Translations under genes and position numbers: made by a program
Shown here: positions 1 to 9,133 of the stretch, piece after piece
Numbering within the stretch: position 1 is the stretch's first letter
How the letters are laid out: each line of letters opens with the position of its first letter
Origin: Gordonia insulae
GTDB lineage: Bacteria; Actinomycetota; Actinomycetes; Mycobacteriales; Mycobacteriaceae
Assembly (NCBI RefSeq): GCF_003855095.1
Contig: NZ_CP033972.1
Location: 5,898,177 to 5,962,176 of the forward strand
Length of the DNA stretch: 64,000 nucleotides
Direction: 5' to 3'
Notes under the pieces: generated by a model
What the model saw: only the letters and a program-made list of their open reading frames with translations
Database searches by the model: none
What the model was told of the DNA's origin: nothing

Positions 1-1
1 G

Positions 2-259
2 GCCCGCTGGGCTCGACCGCAGGCCGCGCTCGACGCCTGGGTCGCGGCGGAACACATCCTGCTGCCACCCACCTGGGCGCAGTTGACCCACCTCGCCGAC
101 TTCGCCAGTGTTGCCGATCTGCTCGCCGCCGAACGCACCGTCGAGCCGATCGAGCCGTCGGTCACCCCGGGTGCCGGCCTGGCCGGCCTGAAGTTCGCGG
201 GATCGGATCGGTATTTCGCGGTCGCGGGTGACCGAGAGGTGCCCGGCCTCAGTCGCTGA
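2..259 (+). CDS. NUDIX hydrolase family protein, C-terminal part (5' end outside window)
   Basis: An open frame enters from the left edge and ends at TGA 257-259, giving 85 residues of a C-terminus. It has no catalytic motif of its own because the NUDIX box would lie upstream. The identification rests on the tail pattern (a leucine-rich stretch with LLPPTW followed by a helix rich in Leu and Ala) and on position. In M. tuberculosis the NUDIX-annotated gene Rv3040c is the neighbour of echA17, whose counterpart follows here on the same strand. The family name is therefore partly inference from synteny. The opposite-strand polymerase-domain gene ends 74 bp downstream, so the two genes converge. 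Confidence 0.6.
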   Translation, partial: ARWARPQAALDAWVAAEHILLPPTWAQLTHLADFASVADLLAAERTVEPIEPSVTPGAGLAGLKFAGSDRYFAVAGDREVPGLSR

Positions 260-333
260 CCGCGTGCATGTCACCGGCAGCGGTCGAGCCCGCCTCCTGG
301 CGCTCGGCCGGCGCGGTGTCGAGCTGCGGGAGA

Positions 334-1364
334 TCATCGACCCGTATCGGTGACCTCCGCGGCATCGAGATCCACCACGTCCTCGCCCGAGGTGTCCCGG
401 CTCGCCGGCTCCTCGTCCTCGACCTCGATGTCCTCACGGTCGGCCCACTCCAGGAGGGTATCCAGCCGGTAGGCGACGTCGTCGATCTCGGCGTGCAGGT
501 CGCCGAGATCGGCGAAACGTGCGGGCATCGTCGCGATGGTGAAGTCGTCGGGGCCGACATCGTCGATCTCGGACCACCGGATCGGTGCCGACACCGTGCC
601 GCGCGGGTTGCCGCGCACCGAGTACGCCGACGCCATCGTGTGATCGCGGGTGTTCTGGTTGTAGTCGACGAACACTGCCGCGGGGTCGCGGTCCTTCCGC
701 CACCAGGTCGTGGTGACGTCGTCGGGGGCCCGCCGCTCGACCTCCCGCGCGAACGCCAGCGCGGCACGTCGGACCTGCGGAAAGCCCCACTCGGGGCTAT
801 CCGCACGTAGATGTGCAGTCCGCGGCCGCCCGAGGTCTTGGGGAAGCCGCGCATGCCGAGTTCGTCGAGGACCTCCTCGACGACGTGAGCGACGCGCTGG
901 ATTCGGGAGAACGGACAGTCCGGCATCGGGTCGAGGTCGATGCGCCACTCGTCGGGCGACTCGGTGTCGTCGCGTCGCGAGTTCCACGGGTGGAACTCCA
1001 CCGTCGACATCTGCACCGCCCAGATCACGCTCGCCAGCTCGGTCACGCACAGTTCGTCCGCGGTACGGCCGAACCGCGGGAACCAGAGCTCGACCGTCTC
1101 CAGCCAGTCGGGCGCACCCGCGGGGATCCGCTTCTGGTGCACCTTCTTGCCGCTCACGCCCTTCGGGAACCGGTGCAGCATGCAGGGTCGATCACGGAGC
1201 GCCCGGACGATGCCGTCGCCGACCGAGAGGTAGTACTCGGCCAACTCCCGTTTCGTCTCCCCGCGTTCGGCGAAGTAGACCCGGTCGGGGCTGGACAACC
1301 GCACCACCCGTTCGCCGACCTGCAGTTCGATCGGTTCACCCGCCGCATTCGAGGCCGTCGCCAT
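334..1364 (-). pseudogene. Stand-alone LigD-type polymerase domain (PolDom/Prim-Pol), frameshifted
   Basis: The product would be an archaeo-eukaryotic primase-like polymerase of the LigD PolDom family, which in mycobacteria act in end joining and gap filling. The N-terminal frame runs from ATG 1364 and contains DLDP (residues 143-146, the metal-binding Asp pair) and KTSGGRGLHIY (176-186). Just after IYVRI the frame is lost. The correct continuation (WGFPQVRRAALAF onward) lies in another frame and ends at TGA 334-336. Adding one G to the GGGG run at 793-796 joins the two frames into about 343 residues, the usual size of actinobacterial stand-alone PolDom proteins. The gene lies between the NUDIX and echA genes, which are adjacent in mycobacteria. 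It is either a true pseudogene or a one-base sequencing error. Confidence 0.8.
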
Positions 1365-1421
1365 GCGTCAACTCTATGGCCTGGAGATCCTGTCGGTGCC
1401 GGCAAACGGTAGCCTTCGACC

Positions 1422-2210
1422 ATGGCTGAGTTCGTCACCCTCGAGACATCTGATGATCATCCCGGCGTGGGCACCATCCTGCTCAACCGTCCGCCGATGA
1501 ACGCGCTGAACCGGCAGGTGCAGAGCGAGCTGGCCGCGGCCGCCGAGGAGGCGACTCGTCGCGACGACATCAAGGCCGTCGTGGTCTACGGCGGCCCGAA
1601 GGTGCTCGCCGCGGGCGCCGACATCAAAGAGATGAACGACATGACGTACGCGGAGATGAGCAAGGTCGCGGGCCGTCTGCAGTCCGCGCTCGGGTCCATC
1701 GCCGACATCCCCAAGCCCACCGTCGCGGCGATCACCGGGTACGCGCTGGGCGGCGGGCTCGAGGTGGCGCTCGGCGCGGACCGTCGGATCGCCGGTGACA
1801 ACGCCAAGTTGGGCGTACCCGAGATCCTGCTCGGCGTCATCCCCGGAGGTGGCGGCACCCAGCGCCTCGCCCGTCTGGTGGGTCCGTCGAAGGCCAAGGA
1901 CCTGATCTTCACCGGACGGTTCGTCGGCGCCGAGGAGGCACTCGCGATCGGGCTCGTCGACGAGGTCGTCGCCCCCGACGACGTCTACGACGCAGCACTG
2001 ACCTGGGCCGGACAGTTCCGCAACGCCGCGACCATCGCGCTCGCGGCAGGCAAGAAGGCCGTCGACCAGGGGCTCGGGGTGGACCTGACGACCGGCCTCA
2101 AGATCGAGGAGCAGCTGTTCGCGGCACTGTTCGCGACCGAGGACCGGGTCATCGGGATGACGTCCTTCGTCGAGAACGGGCCGGGGAAGGCCGAGTTCAC
2201 CGGCAAGTGA
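1422..2210 (+). CDS. Enoyl-CoA hydratase/isomerase (crotonase family, EchA17-like)
   Basis: A crotonase-fold protein of 262 residues, expected to hydrate trans-2-enoyl-CoA in the cytoplasm during fatty-acid beta-oxidation. AAGADIKE (63-70) and the GGG turn (110-112) form the CoA/oxyanion-hole region. Both catalytic glutamates of true hydratases are present: Glu114 in GGLEVALGAD and Glu134 in VPEILLGVIPG, followed by GGGTQRL. Full family length and no internal disruption. It is followed after 73 bp by a methyltransferase gene, the same order as Rv3039c-Rv3038c in M. tuberculosis, suggesting orthology with echA17. The physiological acyl-CoA substrate cannot be read from the sequence. Confidence 0.9.
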   Translation: MAEFVTLETSDDHPGVGTILLNRPPMNALNRQVQSELAAAAEEATRRDDIKAVVVYGGPKVLAAGADIKEMNDMTYAEMSKVAGRLQSALGSIADIPKPTVAAITGYALGGGLEVALGADRRIAGDNAKLGVPEILLGVIPGGGGTQRLARLVGPSKAKDLIFTGRFVGAEEALAIGLVDEVVAPDDVYDAALTWAGQFRNAATIALAAGKKAVDQGLGVDLTTGLKIEEQLFAALFATEDRVIGMTSFVENGPGKAEFTGK

Positions 2211-2283
2211 TCCACCGACTCCCCGAGATATCCCACCGCGATACCCGACTGCGATACCCGAGACACGAGGAAGTAGCCGAGAG

Positions 2284-3255
2284 ATGACCACGAACGTGAC
2301 GCCGGGAACCGATCCCGAACCGAATCCGCACGCCACCGAGGAGCAGGTGAAGGCGGCGTTGGAGGACACCAAGTTGGCGCAGGTGCTCTATCACGACTGG
2401 GAGGCGGAGACCTACGACGACAAGTGGTCGATCTCCTACGACGAGCGCTGCATCGACTACGCGCGTGGACGGTTCGATGCGGTGGCCGCCGACCAGCCGC
2501 TGCCGTACGGGCGTGCCATGGAACTCGGTTGCGGCACAGGATTCTTCCTGCTCAATCTCATGCAATCCGGAGTGGCGGAGAAGGGCTCGGTCACCGACCT
2601 CTCGCCGGGAATGGTCAAGGTCGCGTTGCGCAACGCGGAGAATCTGGGCCTCGACGTCGACGGTCGCGTCGCCGACGCGGAGAAGATCCCGTATGACGAC
2701 AACACTTTCGACCTCGTCGTCGGACACGCTGTGCTGCACCACATCCCGGACGTCGAGCAGGCGCTGCGCGAGGTGTTGCGCGTCCTCAGGCCGGGTGGTC
2801 GCTTCGTGTTCGCCGGTGAACCGACCACCATCGGCGATTTCTACGCCCGGTGGATGAGCCGCGCGACGTGGGCCGCCACCACGAACATCACCAAACTCGG
2901 TCCGCTGCAGTCCTGGCGACGGCCGCAGGAGGAGTTGGACGAATCGTCGCGGGCCGCAGCGCTCGAGGCCGTCGTCGACATCCACACCTTCGATCCCGCG
3001 GACCTCGAGCGGATGGCCCGCGCCGCAGGTGCGACCCGGGTCGAGACGGCGACCGAGGAGCTGGCGGCGGCGATGCTCGGTTGGCCCGTCCGTACCTTCG
3101 AGGCTGCCGTCCCGCCGGAGAAGCTCGGCTGGGGATGGGCGCGCTTCGCCTTCAACGGCTGGAAGCAGCTGTCCTGGCTGGACGAGAAGGTCTTGCGAAA
3201 AGTGGTGCCGCAGAAGTTCTTCTACAACGCGATCGTCACCGGCACCAAGCCGTGA
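2284..3255 (+). CDS. Class I SAM-dependent methyltransferase (Rv3038c-like)
   Basis: A 323-residue cytoplasmic protein with a Rossmann-like methyltransferase core. Motif I is MELGCGTGFF (79-88). An acidic residue follows at the end of the next strand, the HHIPD segment lies near 152-156, and the post-core RVLRPGGRFVF sits near 166-176. About 75 N-terminal and 140 C-terminal residues flank the core. The C-terminal part may give substrate specificity. It lies between echA and the THUMP-like methyltransferase on the same strand, matching Rv3039c-Rv3038c-Rv3037c. The acceptor substrate is unknown. Start ATG 2284 has a purine-rich stretch just upstream (gaggaag, 2267-2273). Confidence 0.85.
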   Translation: MTTNVTPGTDPEPNPHATEEQVKAALEDTKLAQVLYHDWEAETYDDKWSISYDERCIDYARGRFDAVAADQPLPYGRAMELGCGTGFFLLNLMQSGVAEKGSVTDLSPGMVKVALRNAENLGLDVDGRVADAEKIPYDDNTFDLVVGHAVLHHIPDVEQALREVLRVLRPGGRFVFAGEPTTIGDFYARWMSRATWAATTNITKLGPLQSWRRPQEELDESSRAAALEAVVDIHTFDPADLERMARAAGATRVETATEELAAAMLGWPVRTFEAAVPPEKLGWGWARFAFNGWKQLSWLDEKVLRKVVPQKFFYNAIVTGTKP

Positions 3256-3370
3256 GACCACGCCGCGCACCGGTGCGGTGAGCGGCGCGGTGCGGTCGGG
3301 CGCCGCAGCGGGCCGCGACGGTGGCGCCCGCACCGATGAGTGTTGCGATCACCCGGGAAGATGAGCGTTG

Positions 3371-4582
3371 ATGGGGTACACCTTCACGATCGACGACGTC
3401 GCCTTCCTGCGCTCGCGGCACGGTGCGAAAGCTCTCGAGACCGCATCGATGCTGGACCTGTCGCCGTCATCGATGCTGGCGGATCTGGGTGAATTGCGCA
3501 GGCGGTACCCGGAGCGCGACGCCGCCGTGGTGGAGACCGTGTTGTGTCGTCGCCGGGGTCGCGCGAAACTGCGCGATGCCGACGACATGCTGTTCGGTGA
3601 CGACGCGTTGCAGCAGTCGACGGCATCCCCGGTCGCTGCCCACCGGGCGGCCGAGATCGCCGCGCGCCACCCGGGCGCGGTGGTGCACGACGTCACCTGT
3701 TCGATCGGCGCAGAGGTGATCGAACTGTCCCGCGCCGCTGGTATCCGGGGTGTCATCGGTAGCGACCTCGACCGTGTCCGGCTCGCCATGGCCCGGCACA
3801 ACCTCGACGTCACCGGCGGACGCGCGACCTTTGTCGCCGCCGACGCACTGACGCCGGTCTCCACGGCAGACGTGGTGCTCGCCGATCCCGCCCGCAGGTC
3901 CGGGACGGGCCGGGTGTTCCGGCTCGATCAACTGACGCCCCCGCTGCTCGACGTGCTCACCACCTATGCCGGCCGGCCGCTCGCCGTGAAGAGTGCGCCC
4001 GGACTGGACTATCGGATGCTCCGCGACCGCTTCGGCTTCGCCGGGCAGGTGCAGATGACCTCGCTCGACGGATCGGTGCGGGAGGCCTGCCTGTGGACCG
4101 AGCGCGACGGCGAACCCGGCAGGCGCGCCACGGTCCTGCGATCGCAACCGGATGGAACCGTGCGTTCGTTCGAGGTGACCGACCACGACGCCGACGATGT
4201 GGCGGTCGGGGAGGTCGGTGACTGGCTGGTCGACCCGGACGGCGCGGTGGTGCGGGCCGGGCTGGTGCGCAATTACGCACGGCGTCACGGTCTCTGGCAG
4301 CTCGATCCGCAGATTGCGTACCTGACCGGCGATACCGTCCCCGACGGCGAGCGAGGGTTCCGCGTGCTCGAGGCGACCGGGGTCACCGAGAAGGAGCTCC
4401 GCAGACGCCTCGCATCCCACGACTGCGGCGCGCTCGAGATTCTCGTCCGCGGACTCGACGTCGACCCGGATCGACTGCGAAAGCGGCTCAAGCCGAAGGG
4501 GTCACGATCCCTGGCGCTCGTACTCACCCGGATCGGCCGGAAGGGTGTCGGCTTCGTCTGCGCGCCCGGCGTCCGGTTCTGA
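3371..4582 (+). CDS. Class I SAM-dependent methyltransferase with THUMP-like C-terminus (Rv3037c-like)
   Basis: About 403 residues. The N-terminal 90 residues are helical. The methyltransferase core follows, with DVTCSIGAE at 107-115 as the SAM-binding motif, an acidic end of strand two (SDLD near 131) and ADPARR at 171-176. The last 80 residues match the THUMP-like domain of this actinobacterial family and end in a basic KRLKPKGSRSLAL segment. RNA methylation is a reasonable inference for that architecture, but Rv3037c has also been listed among candidate genes for methylglucose lipopolysaccharide synthesis. The start is ATG 3371 or TTG 3368, both served by gggaag at 3355-3360. The C-terminus overlaps the convergent MFS gene by 81 bp. 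Confidence 0.8.
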   Translation: MGYTFTIDDVAFLRSRHGAKALETASMLDLSPSSMLADLGELRRRYPERDAAVVETVLCRRRGRAKLRDADDMLFGDDALQQSTASPVAAHRAAEIAARHPGAVVHDVTCSIGAEVIELSRAAGIRGVIGSDLDRVRLAMARHNLDVTGGRATFVAADALTPVSTADVVLADPARRSGTGRVFRLDQLTPPLLDVLTTYAGRPLAVKSAPGLDYRMLRDRFGFAGQVQMTSLDGSVREACLWTERDGEPGRRATVLRSQPDGTVRSFEVTDHDADDVAVGEVGDWLVDPDGAVVRAGLVRNYARRHGLWQLDPQIAYLTGDTVPDGERGFRVLEATGVTEKELRRRLASHDCGALEILVRGLDVDPDRLRKRLKPKGSRSLALVLTRIGRKGVGFVCAPGVRF

Positions 4583-5827
4583 GGGCCGCCGCCGGATCAC
4601 GGCGCAGAGGATTGCGGCGACCACACACAGCGCGGCCGCCACGTGGAATGCGTTGTCATAGCCGCCCTGCGCGTCACGGATGTAGCCGGCACCGAACGCG
4701 GCCACCGCGGCACCGAGCTGATGGGCCGCGAACACCCAACCGAAGACCACCGGGGTCGCCGCGCCGAAGTACTCACGGCAGATCGCGATGGTGGGTGGCA
4801 CGGTCGCCACCCAGTCGAGGCCGTAGAAGATGATGAACACCCAGGTGCTCGGCTCGGCGTGCGGCGAGAGCAGCATGGGCAGGAGGACCAGGGACGCGCC
4901 GCGTCCGAGGTAGTAGACGACCAGCAGCAGTCGGGCGTCGACACGGTCGGTGAGCCACCCAGAGAAGATGGTTCCCGCGACGTCGAAGATCCCGATCGTC
5001 GCCAGTAGGGACGCGGCGACCGTGGTCGGCATGCCGTGATCACGGGCCGCCGGGATGAAATGGGTGCCGATCAGGCCGTTCGTCGTCATCCCGCAGATCG
5101 CGAAACTGCCTGCCAGCAACCAGAACGCCGGCACCCGCGCACCCCGGACGAGTCCGCGGGCGGCCGCTCCGAAACTGCCGTTGGGAACATCGTCGTCGAC
5201 GGCCCCGGCCGGTGCACCGTAGGCGGTGGTGCCCACATCGCGCGGGCGGTCCCGAATCATCAGCAGGACCAGTGGGATGACGGCGAGTGCGGCCACCGTC
5301 ACCACGATCGATGCCCATCGCCAGCCGAAGCGGTCGGTGATGTGAGCGACCAGTGGTAGGAAGATCAGCTGACCGGTGGCGCTGGCCGCGGTCAGCACAC
5401 CGGTGACCAGTCCTCGTCGTGCGACGAACCATCGCGTCGACACGGTGGCGACGAACCCCATCGAGATGGACCCGGTCCCGAGGCCGACCAGCACTCCCCA
5501 CAGCACCAGCAGCTGCCAGCTCGCGGTCATGAACACGCCGAGGCCCGTGCCTGCGGCGATCAGCAGGAGTGCGCCGGTGAGCACCGGCCGGATGCCGAAC
5601 CGGTCCATCAGCGCCGCGGCGAAGGGCGCGGTCACCCCGAACAGCACCATGTTGATCGACATCGCCGCGCCGACCATCGCGTGGGACCAGCCGAACTCCA
5701 TGTGCAGGGGATCCATCATCACGCTCGGCACGGCGCGGAAACCCGCGGCTCCGATGATCGCGACGAAGCTCGCCGCGGCCACGAGCCATGCCCAGTGCAG
5801 GCGGCCGATCGACAGTCGTGTGCTCAT
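4502..5827 (-). CDS. MFS transporter (12 TM segments)
   Basis: A 441-residue integral membrane protein with about twelve hydrophobic segments and the major-facilitator loop motif after TM2 (DRFGIRPVLTG near 75-85). A similar basic/acidic loop lies near the second half (WLTDRVDARLLL). The hydrophilic tail of about 25 residues is acidic and overlaps the end of the opposing methyltransferase gene. It is divergent from an AraC-type regulator whose start is only 53 bp away, so the regulator probably controls this transporter. The sequence does not reveal the substrate. The layout of a long first periplasmic loop after TM1 resembles OFA/monocarboxylate-type families, but this is only an impression. 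Confidence 0.85.
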   Translation of the reverse strand: MSTRLSIGRLHWAWLVAAASFVAIIGAAGFRAVPSVMMDPLHMEFGWSHAMVGAAMSINMVLFGVTAPFAAALMDRFGIRPVLTGALLLIAAGTGLGVFMTASWQLLVLWGVLVGLGTGSISMGFVATVSTRWFVARRGLVTGVLTAASATGQLIFLPLVAHITDRFGWRWASIVVTVAALAVIPLVLLMIRDRPRDVGTTAYGAPAGAVDDDVPNGSFGAAARGLVRGARVPAFWLLAGSFAICGMTTNGLIGTHFIPAARDHGMPTTVAASLLATIGIFDVAGTIFSGWLTDRVDARLLLVVYYLGRGASLVLLPMLLSPHAEPSTWVFIIFYGLDWVATVPPTIAICREYFGAATPVVFGWVFAAHQLGAAVAAFGAGYIRDAQGGYDNAFHVAAALCVVAAILCAVIRRRPSEPDAGRADEADTLPADPGEYERQGS

Positions 5828-5880
5828 GCGATCACGATTCCCGAACTCGGCATCGCCCTGCCAGTGGCATAATCGACAAT

Positions 5881-6858
5881 ATGCATGAAAATCCTGCCAA
5901 GCCGCGTCATCGGGTCGCCGTCCTGTGGCTCGCCCCGATCGTCGGCTTCGACGCGACCATTCCGTCGCTACTCTTCGGTCAGGCCGGCGACGAGAACGGG
6001 GAGCCGCTCTACGACGTCACCACGTGTGCGGTGGAGCCCGGTCCCATCGCGTCGACCTCGGATTACCAGTTCGTGGCGGCCGCCGGACCTGAGGCGCTGG
6101 CCGCGGCCGACACGGTGGTGATCCCCGGTACGCGGCTGGAACCGGTGCGCACCGAAGGGATCATGCCCGGAGCGGTGGCCCGCGCGTTGTCCACCATCCG
6201 GCCGGGAACCCGGATGGTGTCCATCTGCACGGGTGCGTTCGTGCTCGCCGCAACCGGGCTGCTCGACGGTCGTCGCGCGACCACACACTGGCGCTACGCC
6301 GAGGACTTCCGGCGTCTCTTCCCGAAGGTCGACCTCGATGAGTCCGTGCTGTTCGTCGACGACGGGGACGTCCTCACCTCGGCGGGGCTCGCCGCCGGCA
6401 TCGATTTGTGCCTACACATGATCCGGTCGGATCATGGTGCAGCGGTGGCGAACCGGACTGCCCGTCATTGCGTCGTCCCGCCATGGCGCGAGGGCGGCCA
6501 GGCACAGTTCATCGAGCACCACGTGCCGGCGTCGGATGATCGGAGCACCGCGGCAACGAGAGCCTGGGCATCGGCGAATCTCACCGAACCGCTCACCGTC
6601 ACGCAATTGGCCGCGCATGCGCGGATGAGTTCGCGGACGTTCAGTCGCCGGTTCCGCGAGGAGACCGGGGTCTCGCCGGGTGTGTGGGTGCGGGAGCGCC
6701 GGGTCGATCGTGCGCGTGAACTGCTCGAGTCCGGCACGCTGCCGGTGGACGTCGTCGCCGAGCGGGCCGGTCTGGGCACCGCGGACAACCTACGGCACCA
6801 CCTCCGACGAGGCCTCGGGATGTCGCCGTCGTCGTACCGCAAGACGTTCGCCGGGTGA
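5881..6858 (+). CDS. AraC-family transcriptional regulator with DJ-1/PfpI-like N-terminal domain
   Basis: A 325-residue GlxA-type regulator. Residues 10-200 form a DJ-1/PfpI (class I glutamine-amidotransferase-like) domain with SICTGAF around Cys116 at the nucleophile-elbow position. Residues 225-322 hold two helix-turn-helix units of the AraC type (LTVTQLAAHARMSSRTFSRRF, then the second HTH ending in GMSPSSYRKTF). The N-terminal domain usually serves as a sensor rather than an enzyme. Start ATG 5881 was chosen over an upstream ATG at 5788 because the extra 31 residues are low-quality coding sequence antisense to the MFS start. Cataat at 5868-5873 could be a -10 box close enough for a leaderless transcript. 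The divergent MFS gene is its probable target. Confidence 0.85.
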   Translation: MHENPAKPRHRVAVLWLAPIVGFDATIPSLLFGQAGDENGEPLYDVTTCAVEPGPIASTSDYQFVAAAGPEALAAADTVVIPGTRLEPVRTEGIMPGAVARALSTIRPGTRMVSICTGAFVLAATGLLDGRRATTHWRYAEDFRRLFPKVDLDESVLFVDDGDVLTSAGLAAGIDLCLHMIRSDHGAAVANRTARHCVVPPWREGGQAQFIEHHVPASDDRSTAATRAWASANLTEPLTVTQLAAHARMSSRTFSRRFREETGVSPGVWVRERRVDRARELLESGTLPVDVVAERAGLGTADNLRHHLRRGLGMSPSSYRKTFAG

Positions 6859-6934
6859 CGGCCTCGATCACTGACGACGCGGTGGCCGCACTGCCGCGGC
6901 TCCGTGGCCGTCCCGGGCCGGCGGCCGCTGCCGG

Positions 6935-8272
6935 TCAGTCGATCTCGGCCTTGCTGTCGAAGAAGTAGACCTTGCCGATGTTGGTGGCGGTCGCGATCTG
7001 ACCCGAGGGGGACACCGACACGCCGGTCGCGAATCCGACCGATTCCGGCAGTGGCAGGCTGCGTTTCGTCGCCCCGTCGTCGGTGGACACCTCGGTCAGC
7101 GACAACGAGTCCTTGCCGGCATCGCGCACGACCGTCCACGCCGTCTTCTGGTCGGTCAGCGTCGAGAGGCTCACCACGGCCAGATCCGTGCGCTGCCATA
7201 CTGTTTCGGCGTGGTCGCCCTTGTCGCGCAGCAGTGTCAGGGGAGCGCCGAGCACTCCCGTCGGAATGATCAAACCGTCGGGAGAGACGCTCATCGTGGC
7301 GAACCCGTACCCGCCGTTGTCATGGGTCCACCGCGTCTTGCCGGTCGCCGCGTCGAGTGCCACGATCTGGCCGAGGCGACTGAAGGTGTAGACCGTCGAG
7401 CCGTCGGCCGACAGCGTCGGTGGCCCGACCACACCGCCGGGCACGTCGGCGTGCCAGATCTCGTGGATCGTGCGGGCGCCGTCGGCGTCCTTCGCGTAGC
7501 CCATACCGCGGATCTGGGAGGCGATCGCACCCTGCGGCCAGAAGTTCAGGAAGAAGCGTTCGTGGTCGGCGTCCACGGCGGCGGGCGCCGGGATCGCGCA
7601 CCGCGGACCGTTGGTCACACAGTCGCCGAACCCGTACATCGGGTCGTCGGGGCTCGCGTCCGCGCGCAACCGCACCTCGGGCGCGGTGAAGTTGTCGGTC
7701 TGGGTGTTGATGAGGAGCAGCTGACCCTGTGTCGTGGTCACCAGGACCTCGCTGGGGGCGGCGAACTTCGCCGACAGCGGCACCCCGACGACCGGCATCC
7801 GCCAGCGGATGGCGCCGCCCGCGTTGAATGCCAGGAACGTGGTCTCCTCGCCGATCGAGGGCTGATCGAACTGATCGACGAGCAGGGAATTGACCTCGAC
7901 GCCGGCACGCATCCGCTTGCAGAAGTTCTTGCGGCCGTTGCGCGCATCGAGGACGAGGACGTTGCAGCCGCTCGCCGCGCTGGAGGTGACGCCGACGTTG
8001 GCCTGGTTGGACAGCGTCACGGGCGCGGTCACCGGTCCGCCGGTCGGGCGGGTCCAGCTGAGTGCGAGATCGTCGGGCACGGCGGGATAGGCGAAGTTCG
8101 AGTTGGCGGCGTTGCCGCCGTAGCTCGACCACCCCGCACTGGCCACCGACCGGACGTCGATGTGACCGTCGGAACACGCGGAGACCACCACGGCGAGAAC
8201 GGTCACGACGATCGCCGCGACCGACGTCGGCACCCGACGGGAGACCTCACGTCCACGGCCTGACACAGCCAT
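6935..8272 (-). CDS. PQQ-like beta-propeller lipoprotein (Rv3035-like)
   Basis: A 445-residue predicted exported lipoprotein. The N-terminus is basic (SRRVPTS), then hydrophobic, then a lipobox ending VVVSAC with Cys33 as the acylation site. The rest is a WD/PQQ-type propeller with repeated blades such as LGQIVALDAATGKTRWTHD and IGKVYFFDSKAEID. The start at ATG 8272 is preferred over ATG 8353 because aggag lies five bases before it and the longer form would hide the signal peptide. Its function is unknown. Proteins of this shape act as scaffolds or substrate binders outside the membrane. The gene is divergent from the hexapeptide transferase, as Rv3035 is from Rv3034c. Confidence 0.8.
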   Translation of the reverse strand: MAVSGRGREVSRRVPTSVAAIVVTVLAVVVSACSDGHIDVRSVASAGWSSYGGNAANSNFAYPAVPDDLALSWTRPTGGPVTAPVTLSNQANVGVTSSAASGCNVLVLDARNGRKNFCKRMRAGVEVNSLLVDQFDQPSIGEETTFLAFNAGGAIRWRMPVVGVPLSAKFAAPSEVLVTTTQGQLLLINTQTDNFTAPEVRLRADASPDDPMYGFGDCVTNGPRCAIPAPAAVDADHERFFLNFWPQGAIASQIRGMGYAKDADGARTIHEIWHADVPGGVVGPPTLSADGSTVYTFSRLGQIVALDAATGKTRWTHDNGGYGFATMSVSPDGLIIPTGVLGAPLTLLRDKGDHAETVWQRTDLAVVSLSTLTDQKTAWTVVRDAGKDSLSLTEVSTDDGATKRSLPLPESVGFATGVSVSPSGQIATATNIGKVYFFDSKAEID

Positions 8273-8367
8273 CGTGCTCCTGTTCTGATCGAGATCCGCC
8301 TCGTCGTTCGACGTGCCAGCAGAGAGCCTATCGTGCCGGGAATTCGGGTCCATTAGGGTTTGTCGTC

Positions 8368-9126
8368 ATGACCACGATGTGGAATGCCTCGTATCGTTCG
8401 CGCTGGCGAGCGGGCCGTCGGCGTGATCCGGCACAGGCACGCTTCCTGACGCGTGACTCGCTGCGGTGGGTCGTGCGCAACCGGGCCTACACCCCGTGGT
8501 ACCTGGTCCGCTACTACCGGCTGGCCCGGTTCCGACTGGCCAACCCGCACGTGGTGCTGCGTGGCATGGTCTTCCTCGGCCGCGACGTCGAGATCCACGC
8601 GACGCCGCAGATGTCGCGGATGGAGATCGGACGATGGGTCCACATCGGTGACGGCAACTCCATCCGATGCCACGAGGGCAGCCTCAAGATCGGCGACAAG
8701 ACCGTCTTCGGCTGCAACAACGTGGTCAATTCGTACCTCGATCTCGAGATCGGCGGGTCGGTCCTCGTCGCCGATTGGTGCTACATCTGCGACTTCGACC
8801 ACAAGATGGACGACATCACATTGCCCATCAAGGATCAGGGCATCGTCAAGGGCCCGGTCCGCATCGGCCCGGACACCTGGGTCGCCGCAAAGGTGTCGGT
8901 ACTACGCAACACCGCCGTCGGACGCGGATGTGTGCTCGGATCGCATGCAGTGGTCCGTGGGGTGATCCCCGACTTCTCGATCGCGGTCGGCGCTCCGGCG
9001 CGGGTCGTCAAGAACCGCAAGGACCTCTGGGCGGACAACGCGGCCGAACGTGCCGAACTGGAGCGGGCCCTGGCCGACATCGAACGCAAGAAGGCGGCTG
9101 CGCAGCAGGCGCGCGATCAGGTCTGA
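8368..9126 (+). CDS. LbH (left-handed beta-helix) hexapeptide acyltransferase (Rv3034c-like)
   Basis: A 252-residue protein whose central 60-215 region is built from hexapeptide turns (MSRMEIGRWVHIGDGNSIR, LKIGDKTVFGCNNVVN, VRIGPDTWVAAKVSVLRN), ending with the typical GVIPDFSIAVGAPARVVKNR closure of LpxA/WbbJ-type O-acetyltransferases. A charged, probably helical tail of 35 residues follows. Such enzymes move acetyl or other acyl groups from acyl-CoA to sugars or lipids. The acceptor here is unknown. Start ATG 8368 gives the natural family N-terminus. The longer frame reaching back to 8062 is antisense to the lipoprotein gene and was not used. Confidence 0.85.
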   Translation: MTTMWNASYRSRWRAGRRRDPAQARFLTRDSLRWVVRNRAYTPWYLVRYYRLARFRLANPHVVLRGMVFLGRDVEIHATPQMSRMEIGRWVHIGDGNSIRCHEGSLKIGDKTVFGCNNVVNSYLDLEIGGSVLVADWCYICDFDHKMDDITLPIKDQGIVKGPVRIGPDTWVAAKVSVLRNTAVGRGCVLGSHAVVRGVIPDFSIAVGAPARVVKNRKDLWADNAAERAELERALADIERKKAAAQQARDQV

Positions 9127-9133
9127 CCGGGCA

